Source: Pseudomonas sp. PSB18 (GTDB lineage Bacteria; Pseudomonadota; Gammaproteobacteria; Pseudomonadales; Pseudomonadaceae). From it: DNA of 64,000 bases. Made by a program: the position numbers and the translations under genes. The stretch is from contig NZ_NOIN01000002.1 in NCBI RefSeq assembly GCF_014596565.1, positions 124,001 to 188,000 on the forward strand, written 5' to 3'. The notes below the pieces were generated by a model. The model worked only from the letters and a program-made list of their open reading frames with translations. It was not told the DNA's origin and ran no database searches. This document shows, piece by piece, positions 1-9,999 of this stretch (its first letter is position 1; each line of letters opens with the position of its first letter).

Positions 1-542
1 ACGCCGCCGCGACGCTGGACGGTGGCGCCCAACACCGGGTAGCGGGTGTTCTTCGAGCAGTCCAGGTACGGGATCTCGTCGGCCACTTGTTTGGCGTTGA
101 GCAGCTCCCCGTCCACACCGTTGAGGCGGTTGGCGTTGACCCGACGCTCGGAGTCACGGATGTCCTGCAGGGTGTGGCACAGGTTGTACACACCGCGCTG
201 GGAGAACATCACGTTGTAGTTCAAATCCTGGGACAGGCCTTCCCAGAGTTTCATCGCGTGTTCGTACAGGTGGGCCGATTCGTCCCACAAGTAGTTGGAG
301 CGCACGATGGTGGTGTTGCGCGCGGTGTTACCGCCGCCCAGCCAGCCTTTCTCGACCACGGCCACGTTGGTGATGCCGTGTTCCTTGGCCAGGTAGTAGG
401 CGGTCGCCAGACCATGCCCGCCACCGCCGACGATGACCACGTCGTAGACCTTTTTCGGCGTCGGCGTGCGCCACATCCGCTGCCAGTTTTCGTGATGGCT
501 GAGAGAGTGTTTGAAGAGGCCGAAGCCCGAATAGCGTTGCAT
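1..542 (-). CDS. soxB: Sarcosine oxidase beta subunit, N-terminal part (runs off the window)
   Basis: Beta subunit of the heterotetrameric sarcosine oxidase, which oxidises sarcosine to glycine and passes the methyl group to tetrahydrofolate. The visible 180 residues carry an FAD-binding beta-alpha-beta motif ([18 protein letters not shown], about residues 37-54) and the family opening [14 protein letters not shown]. The start is the ATG at 542, 21 bases after the glyA stop codon, so the two genes are cotranscribed on the minus strand. The rest of the gene (and probably soxD, soxA, soxG) lies beyond base 1. Identification is confident from the motif and from the glyA-soxB order known in Pseudomonas. 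Confidence 0.93.
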   Translation of the reverse strand, partial: MQRYSGFGLFKHSLSHHENWQRMWRTPTPKKVYDVVIVGGGGHGLATAYYLAKEHGITNVAVVEKGWLGGGNTARNTTIVRSNYLWDESAHLYEHAMKLWEGLSQDLNYNVMFSQRGVYNLCHTLQDIRDSERRVNANRLNGVDGELLNAKQVADEIPYLDCSKNTRYPVLGATVQRRGG

Positions 543-563
543 AGTCATTACTCCAAAACCGAC

Positions 564-1817
<1,254 letters not shown>

Positions 1818-1996
1818 CGCGTCTCTCCCAGCGGCGTCGGTACGCCTTTTTGTCTTGGTGAGGCACCGCCCGTTCGACAGTGCCCTTTGGATGCGATGGT
1901 ATGGCTGGCGCAGGCAGGTCAAATGCCTATGGACGCCACGCAAAGGCGCGTTTACGACATGCACTTGCAGAGTTGAAGGTGTGGAGAGAACAAAGC

Positions 1997-2083
1997 TGTG
2001 GGAGCAAGGCTTGCCCGCGATGAAAACAACGCGGTCGCTCGGCCAACCAGGCGCCTGGATCGCGGGCAAGCCTTGCTCCCACA
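1997..2083. repeat. REP pair (inverted TGTGGGAGCAAGGC..GCCCGCGAT)
   Basis: Two convergent copies of the abundant Pseudomonas palindromic repeat (1997-2021 and 2059-2083) form a long imperfect hairpin between the upstream region of glyA and the 3' end of the TraX-like gene. Confidence 0.85.
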
Positions 2084-2098
2084 ACTGTTCCACAGGCG

Positions 2099-2809
2099 TT
2101 ACTGGATGACCTGGCGCACCGCGAGCAATACCAGGAAGTGTCCGGGATACAAGGCATACGCCCAGCGTCGCATTGCCGGCGGATGAAAATGCCCCGCCCG
2201 TCGCAACAGCAACAACCCGAGCCCTGGCGCAAACAGGCAGGCCAGCATGCCCCACACCGCCACCCCACTCCCCAACCATGCGGCGCCATAAAGCACCCGC
2301 CACTGATTGGCCGCCAGGCACACCAGCCCTGGTAACCATGCGAAGTACCAAGGCCGACGAAACGCCAGCAACATCGCCAGGGGCAGCAGCACGCCAAAGA
2401 AACCGAACATCAGATGTGAAGAGCACAGTGCCGCCAGCAGCAAAGCCCCCACCGCCAGGCACCGGACCTCCCATGTCGAGGCCCGCCAGCCACGTGCCAC
2501 CAGCAGCCCCAGGACCAGTGTCGGTAATACATTCAACGTAGAGGGGTCGGGAATGAACAATCGATAAGGGATTTCACTGACCGCGCTGAACAGCAACAGC
2601 CAGCCCAGATAACGCCACGGCATGACACCGGCCCCGTCCCGCGCCAGGTTCGCCGCCATCGCCAAGCAGAACCCGGGAAACGCCAGGCGCCCCGGCACAT
2701 AGAGCCAATCGGCGGAGAACCCGACATATCGCAGATGATCGAGCACCATTGCCAACAAAGCCAGCCACTTGAGCAGGTCCAAGGCCCCGTCGCGCCGGTT
2801 CATGTGCAC
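2099..2809 (-). CDS. TraX family integral membrane protein
   Basis: A 236-residue, very hydrophobic protein with about seven predicted membrane segments. The N-terminal [24 protein letters not shown] resembles the start of TraX proteins (the F-plasmid member acetylates pilin), including the aspartate-histidine pair in the first helix. Chromosomal homologues are common in Pseudomonas and have no established substrate. It is transcribed alone on the minus strand, divergent from ltaE. An alternative start two codons later (MNRRDG) is possible. Family assignment is moderately sure; the acetyltransferase role is inference from TraX. Confidence 0.75.
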   Translation of the reverse strand: MHMNRRDGALDLLKWLALLAMVLDHLRYVGFSADWLYVPGRLAFPGFCLAMAANLARDGAGVMPWRYLGWLLLFSAVSEIPYRLFIPDPSTLNVLPTLVLGLLVARGWRASTWEVRCLAVGALLLAALCSSHLMFGFFGVLLPLAMLLAFRRPWYFAWLPGLVCLAANQWRVLYGAAWLGSGVAVWGMLACLFAPGLGLLLLRRAGHFHPPAMRRWAYALYPGHFLVLLAVRQVIQ

Positions 2810-2995
2810 AGTCGTTCGGCGGCTTTGTGATTTCCTGACAGAAACATCCGGTGTGTTCCCCCGCTAATCTTGGGTAAAGTGCGCACCAATATCGACCACG
2901 GCGCCGTTGATCAAACACGCCGAACCATGAAGCTCCCCACCCGGGAATTTCTGCCAGGGATCTTTACCCAGGACCTCTACTCCAGGAGCAAGGCC

Positions 2996-4036
2996 ATGAC
3001 CGACAAGAGTCAACAGTTCGCCAGTGACAACTATTCCGGCATTTGCCCCGAAGCCTGGGCGGCCATGGAAGAAGCCAACCAGGGCCACCAACGCGCCTAC
3101 GGCGACGATGAATGGACCCACCGGGCAGCGGACGATTTCCGCGCCCTGTTCGAAACCGACTGCGAAGTGTTCTTCGCGTTCAACGGCACCGCGGCCAACT
3201 CCCTGGCGCTGTCCTCGCTGTGCCAGAGTTACCACAGCGTGATCTGCTCGGAAACCGCCCACGTCGAAACCGACGAATGCGGCGCGCCGGAGTTCTTTTC
3301 CAACGGTTCCAAGCTGCTGCTGGCACGCACTGAAAACGGCAAGCTGACGCCTGATTCGATCCGCGAAATCGCCCTCAAGCGCCAGGACATCCACTACCCC
3401 AAGCCCCGGGTCGTGACACTGACCCAGGCGACGGAAGTCGGCAGCATCTATACACCGGACGAAATCCGCGCCATCAGCACCACCTGCAAGGAGCTGGGGC
3501 TGAACCTGCACATGGACGGCGCACGGTTTTCCAATGCCTGCGCCTTCCTCGGCTGTTCGCCGGCAGACCTGACCTGGAAAGTGGGGGTGGACGTGTTGTG
3601 CTTCGGCGGCACGAAAAACGGCATGGCGGTGGGTGAAGCCATCCTGTTCTTCAACCATGACCTGGCGGTGGACTTCGACTATCGCTGCAAACAGGCCGGG
3701 CAACTGGCATCGAAAATGCGCTTCCTCTCCGCCCCCTGGGTCGGCCTGCTGCAAAACGACGCCTGGCTCAAGCACGCCCGCCACGCCAACCACTGCGCCC
3801 AGCTACTGGCACAACTGGTAAGCGACATCCCTGGCGTGGAACTGATGTTCCCGGTTCAGGCCAACGGCGTGTTCCTGCAACTCTCGGAACCCGCCATCGC
3901 CGCCCTCACCGCCCGCGGCTGGCGCTTCTACACCTTCATCGGCAAGGGCGGCGCACGGTTCATGTGCTCGTGGGATACCGAAGAGGCGCGAGTAAGGGAG
4001 TTGGCGGCGGATATTCGGGAAGTGATGAGCGCCTGA
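2996..4036 (+). CDS. ltaE: Low-specificity L-threonine aldolase
   Basis: PLP enzyme of fold type I that cleaves L-threonine and L-allo-threonine to glycine and acetaldehyde. The 346-residue protein has the PLP lysine at K207 in CFGGTKNGM and the cofactor aspartate in HMDGARFSN (about 172-180). The open frame starts at 2870, but MTDKSQQF at 2996 is chosen because a CAGGAGC ribosome site precedes it and the upstream part has no family similarity. It sits near the glyA-sox and gbc genes as in other Pseudomonas (PA5413 position), consistent with glycine metabolism. Confidence 0.93.
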   Translation: MTDKSQQFASDNYSGICPEAWAAMEEANQGHQRAYGDDEWTHRAADDFRALFETDCEVFFAFNGTAANSLALSSLCQSYHSVICSETAHVETDECGAPEFFSNGSKLLLARTENGKLTPDSIREIALKRQDIHYPKPRVVTLTQATEVGSIYTPDEIRAISTTCKELGLNLHMDGARFSNACAFLGCSPADLTWKVGVDVLCFGGTKNGMAVGEAILFFNHDLAVDFDYRCKQAGQLASKMRFLSAPWVGLLQNDAWLKHARHANHCAQLLAQLVSDIPGVELMFPVQANGVFLQLSEPAIAALTARGWRFYTFIGKGGARFMCSWDTEEARVRELAADIREVMSA

Positions 4037-4056
4037 AGCCGGCGCCTGGGCTACCG

Positions 4057-4161
4057 ATCGTTCCCACGCTCGGCGTGGGAATGCCGCCACGGACGCTCCG
4101 CGTTCGGCTTCTGAAAACGAACTGACTATTCTCACCTGCCACGTACCCTTTTCGTCTATCA
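4057..4161 (+). repeat. REP-containing 5' flank of the RAYT gene, homologous to the downstream array
   Basis: From GATCGTTCCCACGC (about 4058) to CGTCTATCA this stretch is nearly identical to the second half of every ~275-bp unit in 4681-5917. It contains one GTTCCCACGC..GCGTGGGAAT palindrome. It therefore marks the left end of the RAYT element from which the array was derived. Confidence 0.85.
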
Positions 4162-4218
4162 CGAAATGAATCGGAAACTGCAACATGAGCATTCCACGCG
4201 CAACAAAGGAATGTCCCC

Positions 4219-4749
4219 ATGGGCCGGAGCCGCTACGTCATCACCGAACCTGACAAACCGCACTTTCTCACCTGCACGCTCATGGAGTGGCTGCCGCTGT
4301 TTGTACGGCCCTACCTCGTCGATCACCTGCTCGATTGCTGGCGTTACCAGCAAGCCAACCAGAACCTGCAACTGCTGGGTTATGTCGTTCTGGAGAATCA
4401 TCTGCATTTCGTCGCCCAGGCACCGAACCTGAACAAGTGCTTGCGCCAGTTCAAATCATTTACGGCACGCCAGATCATCGATGACCTGCAGAGCAAAGGC
4501 GCACAACGAGCGTTGCAACGCCTGAGGTTCAGCAAGCGGGCACATAAGCAGGACCGGGTGTATCAGCTTTGGCAGGAAGGCTCACATGCGGAGCAGATTC
4601 ATAGCGAAACGGTCATGCGCCAAAAGCTGGATTACATCCACTTCAACCCGGTGAAGCGTGGGTATGTGGAATTACCGGAACATTGGCGGTATTCCAGTGC
4701 ACGCAATTATGCGGGGATGGAAGGCTTGATCGAGATTCAACGATGGTAG
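4219..4749 (+). CDS. REP-associated tyrosine transposase (RAYT, Y1 family)
   Basis: A 176-residue IS200-like single-strand DNA transposase of the type that binds and cuts REP sequences. The HUH motif is visible as ENHLHFVAQ (about residues 58-66), and the conserved KLDYIHFNPVKRGYV block near residue 140 contains the family tyrosine region; the exact catalytic tyrosine (a candidate lies in the RQFKSFTARQI helix region or in this block) cannot be fixed by eye. The gene is intact and flanked on both sides by REP palindromes of the GTTCCCACGC type, its likely substrates. Its last 69 bases are repeated in the array that follows. Start ATG at 4219 gives the family opening MGRSRYVI. Confidence 0.9.
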   Translation: MGRSRYVITEPDKPHFLTCTLMEWLPLFVRPYLVDHLLDCWRYQQANQNLQLLGYVVLENHLHFVAQAPNLNKCLRQFKSFTARQIIDDLQSKGAQRALQRLRFSKRAHKQDRVYQLWQEGSHAEQIHSETVMRQKLDYIHFNPVKRGYVELPEHWRYSSARNYAGMEGLIEIQRW

Positions 4750-5917
4750 CGCGCAGACGGCCGGGGGAGCTGGGGCGCGGAGCGTCCCTGGCGGCATTCC
4801 CACGCAGAGCGTGGGAACGATCAACAGGAAGGTCGCCGACACCACACCGATCGTTCCCACGCTCTGCGTGGGAATGCCTCCACGGACGCTCCGCGTTCGG
4901 CTTCTGAAAACGAACTGACTATTCTCACCTGCCACGCACCCTTTCCGCCTATCAACATTGGCGGTATTCCAGTGCACGCAATTACGCGGGGATGGAAGGC
5001 TTGATCGAGATTCAACGATGGTAGCGTGCAGACGGCCGGGGGAGCCGGGACGCGGAGCGTCCCTGGCAGCATTCCCACGCAGAGCGTGGGAACGATCAAC
5101 AGGAAGGTCGCCGACACCACACCGATCGTTCCCACGCTCTGCGTGGGAATGCCTCCACGGACGCTCCGCGTTCGACGCCTGAAAACGAACTGACTGTTCT
5201 CACCTGCCACGCACCCTTTTCGCCTATCAGCATTGGCGGTATTCCAGTGCCCGCAATTACGCGGGGATGGAAGGCTTGATCGGGATTCAACGACGGTAGC
5301 GTGCAGACGGCCGGGGGAGCTGGGACGCGGAGGCCTGGCGGCATTCCCACGCAGAGCGTGGGAACGATCAACAGGAAGGTCGCCGACACCACACCGATCG
5401 TTCCCACGCTCTGCGTGGGAATGCCTCCACGGACGCTCCGCGTTCGACGCCTGAAAACGAACTGACTGTTCTCACCTGCCACGCACCCTTTTCGCCTATC
5501 AGCATTGGCGGTATTCCAGTGCCCGCAATTACGCGGGGATGGAAGGCTTGATCGGGATTCAACGACGGTAGCGTGCAGACGGCCGGGGGAGCTGGGACGC
5601 GGAGGCCTGGCGGCATTCCCACGCAGAGCGTGGGAACGATCAACAGGAAGGTCGCCGACACCACACCGATCGTTCCCACGCTCTGCGTGGGAATGCCTCC
5701 ACGGACGCTCCGCGTTCGACGCCTGAAAACGAACTGACTGTTCTCACCTGCCACGCACCCTTTCCGCCTATCAACATTGGCGGTATTCCAGTGCACGCAA
5801 TCATGCGGGGATGAAAGGCTTGATCGGGATTCAACGACGGTAGCGTGCAGACGGCCGGGGAGCTGGGACGCGGAGCGCCCCTGGCAGCATTCCCACGCAG
5901 AGCGTGGGAACGATCAG
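4681..5917 (+). repeat. Tandem array of ~4.5 units (275/275/272/272 bp) of RAYT tail plus REP pair
   Basis: Units begin with CATTGGCGGTATTCCAG at 4681, 4956, 5231, 5503 and 5775 (the last is cut at about 5917). Each holds the final 69 bases of the RAYT gene (HWRYSSARNYAG...), then two inverted GTTCCCACGC/GCGTGGGAAC palindromes, then the sequence normally found upstream of the RAYT gene up to CTATCA. Units 3 and 4 are almost identical and share a 3-bp deletion (GGAGGCCTGG), so they arose most recently. The first unit begins inside the live RAYT gene. Frames within the array are repeat-derived and not counted as genes. Confidence 0.93.
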
Positions 5918-5942
5918 CGGGAAAGACCGCCGACTTGCCGGA

Positions 5943-7043
5943 TCAGAAATCGATCCGCACATCCCCCTTCGGCACGCTGCAGCACGACAGGATGTAGCCT
6001 TCGGCCTCGTCGTCCTCGGTGATCCCGCCGTTGTGGTCCATCTCCACTTCCCCACCCAGCTTCAACACCTTGCAGGTGCCGCAGATGCCCATGCCGCAGG
6101 CCTTGGGGATCATCATGCCGAGCTTGGCGGCGGCGGCGTGGACGGTTTCTCCCGGCGCCACGCGGATGCTCTTGCCGGAGGAAGTGAATTCCACCAGGTG
6201 CAGGTCCGCGGCATCGACCTCAGGGGCATCGGCAGCCTGCTCGGCCTGTTCCACCGCGTCGGCGCGGGCTTCCGGTGGCGTGGCGCCGAAGGATTCCTCG
6301 TGGTAACGCTTCATGTCGAAGCCGGCGTTTTCCAGCAAGCGCTTGACCGCGTTCATGTAAGGCGTCGGGCCGCAGCAGAACACTTCGCGCTCGAGGAAGT
6401 CGGGCGCCATCAGTTCCAGCATCTTGTGGTTCAGGTAACCGCGGTAACCGGCCCAGGGTTCGCCCAGGCCATGTTTTTCACAGATCAGGTGCAGGCTGAA
6501 GTTGTCGATCCGCGACGCCATGTGCTCCAGCTCGCGGTGATAGATGATGTCCTTGGGCGAGCGGGCGCTGTGGATGAACACCATGTCGACGTTGCCGTTG
6601 GTGTCGTAGTACCAGCGCGCCATGGACATGACCGGGGTGATGCCGACGCCGCCGCTGAGGTAGAGCACCTTCGGGCTGGAGAAGTCGATGGCATTGAACA
6701 GCCCCACCGGCCCGTGCACTGCCAGCTCCTGGCCTTCGTGCAGGGTGTCGTGCAGCCAGTTGGAAACCTTGCCCCCCGGCACGCGCTTGATGGTCACCGA
6801 AAAGCTGTAGGGCACCGACGGCGAGCTGGAAATAGTGTAGGAGCGCATGATCGGCTGGCCTTCGATTTCCAGCTCCAGGGTGACAAACTGCCCCGGCTTG
6901 AAAAAGAACATGATCGGCTGGTCGGCCATGAAGCAGAATGTGCGCACATCCCAGGTTTCCTGGATGACTTTGACGCAACGCACGATATGTCGGCCATTGG
7001 CCCAGGTCTGGGTAGTGACCGGGTTCAGGAAATTATTGGACAT
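5943..7043 (-). CDS. gbcB: Glycine betaine demethylase, reductase subunit
   Basis: Reductase of the two-component Rieske oxygenase that removes one methyl group from glycine betaine to give dimethylglycine and formaldehyde. Domains in order: FAD-binding (RSYTIS at 67-72), NAD-binding (GGVGITPVMS, 131-140; CCGP at 223-226), and a C-terminal plant-type 2Fe-2S domain with C316, C321, C324 and a cysteine at 354 or 355. The 366-residue length matches the known Pseudomonas protein. Start MSNNFLNP at 7043 has GGAGA seven bases upstream; a GTG four codons earlier lies on top of that site and is unlikely. Divergent from gbcA over a 281-base shared promoter region. Confidence 0.96.
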   Translation of the reverse strand: MSNNFLNPVTTQTWANGRHIVRCVKVIQETWDVRTFCFMADQPIMFFFKPGQFVTLELEIEGQPIMRSYTISSSPSVPYSFSVTIKRVPGGKVSNWLHDTLHEGQELAVHGPVGLFNAIDFSSPKVLYLSGGVGITPVMSMARWYYDTNGNVDMVFIHSARSPKDIIYHRELEHMASRIDNFSLHLICEKHGLGEPWAGYRGYLNHKMLELMAPDFLEREVFCCGPTPYMNAVKRLLENAGFDMKRYHEESFGATPPEARADAVEQAEQAADAPEVDAADLHLVEFTSSGKSIRVAPGETVHAAAAKLGMMIPKACGMGICGTCKVLKLGGEVEMDHNGGITEDDEAEGYILSCCSVPKGDVRIDF

Positions 7044-7324
7044 GCTGGTCTCCACGGCCGACTGTCGGCCTTCATGTTGGCGATTGTGCGCAGGGCTCGA
7101 AAGCGTCGTTTACCTATTCGCGACATTCACATACTTATCGCGACCAGCCCCCAACCACCGGGGCTTGCGCGTCGGGAACAGATTGGGCCATGTCGCCCAT
7201 GGATAAGGTTCGCCCCCTGCGCGGCCCCACACTCGCCCCAACAGACAAACAACGTTTTCTGCCTTGCGTAGCACAACCGATTAGCCATTTCGCCGGCCAC
7301 ACAGATGGCCATGAGGATACAACG
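7044..7324. promoter_or_regulatory. Divergent gbcB/gbcA control region with a tandem TCGCGAC repeat
   Basis: TCGCGAC occurs at 7118-7124 and again at 7138-7144, a direct repeat with 20-bp period (two helical turns). That is the geometry expected for an AraC-family activator, and GbdR is the known activator of gbcA and gbcB in Pseudomonas. The match to a GbdR site is inference from position and geometry; I did not rely on a published consensus. Confidence 0.5.
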
Positions 7325-8620
7325 ATGGACGTGACCACAACCCTGAGCCTGGGCGATCCACTGGAACCCGCACGCAAGGCCACCGTGCAGATGCTGCAGG
7401 AACGCGAGCGTACCTACTCGCTGCCGCAGCCATTCTATAGCGACGAGCGCCTGTTCGACATCGACATGCAGGAGATCTTCCATAAGGAATGGCTGATCGC
7501 CGGCATGACCTGCGAGATCCCGGCCAAGGGCAACTACCTGACCCTGCAAGTGGGCAAGAACCCGATCATCGTGATCCGCGGCGCCGACGGTGTGGTCCAC
7601 GCGTTCCATAACGTTTGCCGTCACCGCGGTTCGCGCCTGTGCACCAGCGAAAAGGGCAAGGTCGCCAAGCTGGTCTGCCATTACCACCAGTGGACCTACG
7701 AGCTGGACGGTCGCCTGCTGTTCGCCGGCACCGAAATGGGCGCCGACTTCGACATGAAGGAATACGGCCTCAAGCCTGTAAACGTGAAAACCGCCGGTGG
7801 CTACATCTTCATCAGCCTGGCGGAGAACCCGCCGGCCATCGATGACTTCCTGTCGACCCTGGCCCATTACATGGAACCCTACGACATGGAAAACACCAAG
7901 GTGGCGGTGCAAACCACCTTGATGGAGAAAGCCAACTGGAAACTGGTGCTGGAAAACAACCGCGAGTGCTACCACTGCGGCGGCTCCCACCCGGAATTGC
8001 TCAAGACCCTGCTGGAATGGGACGACGTCACCGACCCGCGCGCCGACCAGGCGTTCAAGGACCACGTGGCCGCTTCCGCCGCCGCCTGGGAAGCCGAGAA
8101 GATCCCTTACGCCCACGCCAGCTTCGGCCTGCGTAACCGCATCGTGCGCATGCCGCTGCTCAAGGGCACCGTGTCGATGACCATGGATGGCAAGCAGGGC
8201 TGCGCCAAGCTGATGGGCCGCATCAAGAACCCGGACCTGGGCTCGATGCGTATCCTGCACCTGCCGCACTCGTGGAACCACTGCATGGGCGACCACATCA
8301 TCGTGTTCACCGTGTGGCCGATCAGCGCCCAGGAAACCATGGTCACCACCAAGTGGATCGTGCACAAGGACGCGGTCGAAGGCGTGGACTACGACGTGGC
8401 GCGCATGCGCGAAGTCTGGGACGCCACCAACGACCAGGACCGTCGCCTGGCCGAAGAAAACCAGCGCGGCATCAACTCCACCGCCTACCAGCCGGGCCCA
8501 TACTCCAAGACCTATGAGTTCGGCGTGGTGAACTTCGTGGACTGGTACAGCGGCCGCATGTTGAACAACCTGGGCGCCGAGCCTGCGCCGTACCTCAAGG
8601 GCATCAAGGTCCAGGCCTAA
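7325..8620 (+). CDS. gbcA: Glycine betaine demethylase, Rieske oxygenase subunit
   Basis: Oxygenase subunit that hydroxylates a methyl group of glycine betaine, yielding dimethylglycine. The Rieske 2Fe-2S ligands are C98, H100, C118 and H121 (CRHRG ... CHYHQW). The mononuclear iron site is in NNRECYHCGGSHPE, with H217 and H222. Length 431 residues, as usual. The start ATG at 7325 follows GAGGATACAACG; a longer frame from 7190 reads through the promoter region and is rejected. Works with GbcB, transcribed divergently, and is followed by a REP pair. Confidence 0.96.
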   Translation: MDVTTTLSLGDPLEPARKATVQMLQERERTYSLPQPFYSDERLFDIDMQEIFHKEWLIAGMTCEIPAKGNYLTLQVGKNPIIVIRGADGVVHAFHNVCRHRGSRLCTSEKGKVAKLVCHYHQWTYELDGRLLFAGTEMGADFDMKEYGLKPVNVKTAGGYIFISLAENPPAIDDFLSTLAHYMEPYDMENTKVAVQTTLMEKANWKLVLENNRECYHCGGSHPELLKTLLEWDDVTDPRADQAFKDHVAASAAAWEAEKIPYAHASFGLRNRIVRMPLLKGTVSMTMDGKQGCAKLMGRIKNPDLGSMRILHLPHSWNHCMGDHIIVFTVWPISAQETMVTTKWIVHKDAVEGVDYDVARMREVWDATNDQDRRLAEENQRGINSTAYQPGPYSKTYEFGVVNFVDWYSGRMLNNLGAEPAPYLKGIKVQA

Positions 8621-8630
8621 GGCAAAAAGC

Positions 8631-8706
8631 ATCGCGAGCAGGCTCGCTCCCACAGGGGGTCTCCAGTGCAATGGAGATCCGGTGTGGGAGCGAGCCTGCT
8701 CGCGAT
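8631..8706. repeat. REP pair (ATCGCGAGCAGGCTCGC inverted)
   Basis: Inverted copies at 8631-8654 and 8683-8706 lie between the convergent gbcA and metallophosphoesterase genes, where they could also stop transcription from both sides. Confidence 0.85.
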
Positions 8707-8727
8707 AGCGGCCTTCCTATCAACCCA

Positions 8728-9972
8728 TTACTTCGAAGACCACCGCACCGACCCATCTTCCCCGTAGAACGTCTCTTCGATGTTCTCGCCCACCAGCCGC
8801 ACCTTCACATACCCGTTCAGCACCCGCTCCGGATACACCTCATCCCCGGCCAGTTCCGTCTCCGACCACAGCACCCGGGCGTGCCCGTTCAACTCGCTGG
8901 TGGTGGCATAGGGAATCGCCCCATGCCCGGCGCAACGTGCGTGCAACCCGCCTTGAGTCGCGTAGCAGATGCCGTTGTGCAGATGGCCCCAATACCAGTA
9001 ATCCGGCTCACGCCCCAGCGCATCGCACACCGGTTGGTACAGCGCGGTCTTGTTGTGCCCGGAAATATCGAACCCCTGGTGATGACTGAGCACCATCAGC
9101 TTCTTGCGCTTGGGCAGGCTTTTCATCCAGTCGATCTGCTGGGCGTTGAGCGTGCCGTCCATGTACAGGTTCATGGCGTCCGAGGCATAGGCGCTGTCGA
9201 GGCCGACCACCAGCCAGTCGTCGTTGTACAAGGCGAAGTAACTGGTGCCCTGCTGCACCGGAAAACGCTTGGCCAGTTCCTTGAAATAGCCATGGGCGCC
9301 GCTGTACATCTCGTGGTTGGAGTTGAGGGTGAACGAGCCATGCTTGCCCTGGGGCCAGCCGACCATGTCGACGTCTTCCTGGGAATGGGAACCGGCGTAG
9401 TAGACATCCCCCAGGTGAATGGTGAAATCAGCCTGGGCCAGTTGCATCTGATTGGCCACCGCCACCGCCGGGGCGTGGCTGTCGAACGGCCCGGTGCCCC
9501 AGTCGCCAGCGATGGCCAGCACCACATCGCTGTCCATTTTCACCAGTGCCGGGGTCGTGCCGAACGTCGCGTGATGGCGCAGGTTCTCGATCCACTTGAG
9601 CAACGCCTCGCTCCACAACAGGTCCAGCAGCTCCCATTTGCGACACCCCAGCAAAGTGCCGTCCTTGAGCACCCGGGTCGGCAATTCGTCTTCGCTTTGC
9701 GGCAAAGGCTTGGCATTGCCGATCTTCAGGATCGACAGACCGTGGGCCAATTCCCAAGGCACAGCCGGTTCGTCGTCCGGCAGGTCGCCATGTTCGATCG
9801 CGTGCCGGGCCTGGTCATGGCCCCGTTGCAATAGTTTGACGATGGCCTCGAACTCCTCGGGCTCCAGGTCGTTGACGAGTTTTTTCCAGGACATTTCCAG
9901 TCGCGTGACCAACCCGTGCAGGCGGACCTTGACCTTGTCGAACTCATGTTCCCAATGGTGCAGTAATGACAT
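8728..9972 (-). CDS. Calcineurin-like metallophosphoesterase
   Basis: A 414-residue protein with the metallophosphoesterase motif series: AGDWGTG, LGDVYYAG, NSNHEMY (GNH[D/E]-like), LSHHQ and WGHLHNG, each supplying metal ligands. The first ~150 residues before AGDWG have no recognised domain and look helical. No signal peptide is evident. It is the last of three minus-strand genes (GMC-hydrolase fusion, di-haem cytochrome, this gene), starting 28 bases after the cytochrome stop, so an operon is likely. Substrate unknown. The fold is sure; the link to lipid or alcohol oxidation comes only from the neighbours. Confidence 0.85.
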   Translation of the reverse strand: MSLLHHWEHEFDKVKVRLHGLVTRLEMSWKKLVNDLEPEEFEAIVKLLQRGHDQARHAIEHGDLPDDEPAVPWELAHGLSILKIGNAKPLPQSEDELPTRVLKDGTLLGCRKWELLDLLWSEALLKWIENLRHHATFGTTPALVKMDSDVVLAIAGDWGTGPFDSHAPAVAVANQMQLAQADFTIHLGDVYYAGSHSQEDVDMVGWPQGKHGSFTLNSNHEMYSGAHGYFKELAKRFPVQQGTSYFALYNDDWLVVGLDSAYASDAMNLYMDGTLNAQQIDWMKSLPKRKKLMVLSHHQGFDISGHNKTALYQPVCDALGREPDYWYWGHLHNGICYATQGGLHARCAGHGAIPYATTSELNGHARVLWSETELAGDEVYPERVLNGYVKVRLVGENIEETFYGEDGSVRWSSK

Positions 9973-9999
9973 GTGGACGCTCCTTCGTAGTGCCCTGGG

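Noticed and set aside
1818..1996. A glycine or THF riboswitch before glyA
   Set aside because: I looked for a conserved aptamer-like fold in the leader and found none that I could support.
4672..6022. Several 74-142-residue open frames on both strands in the RAYT array
   Set aside because: They repeat with the array unit and translate REP palindromes, so they are not genes.
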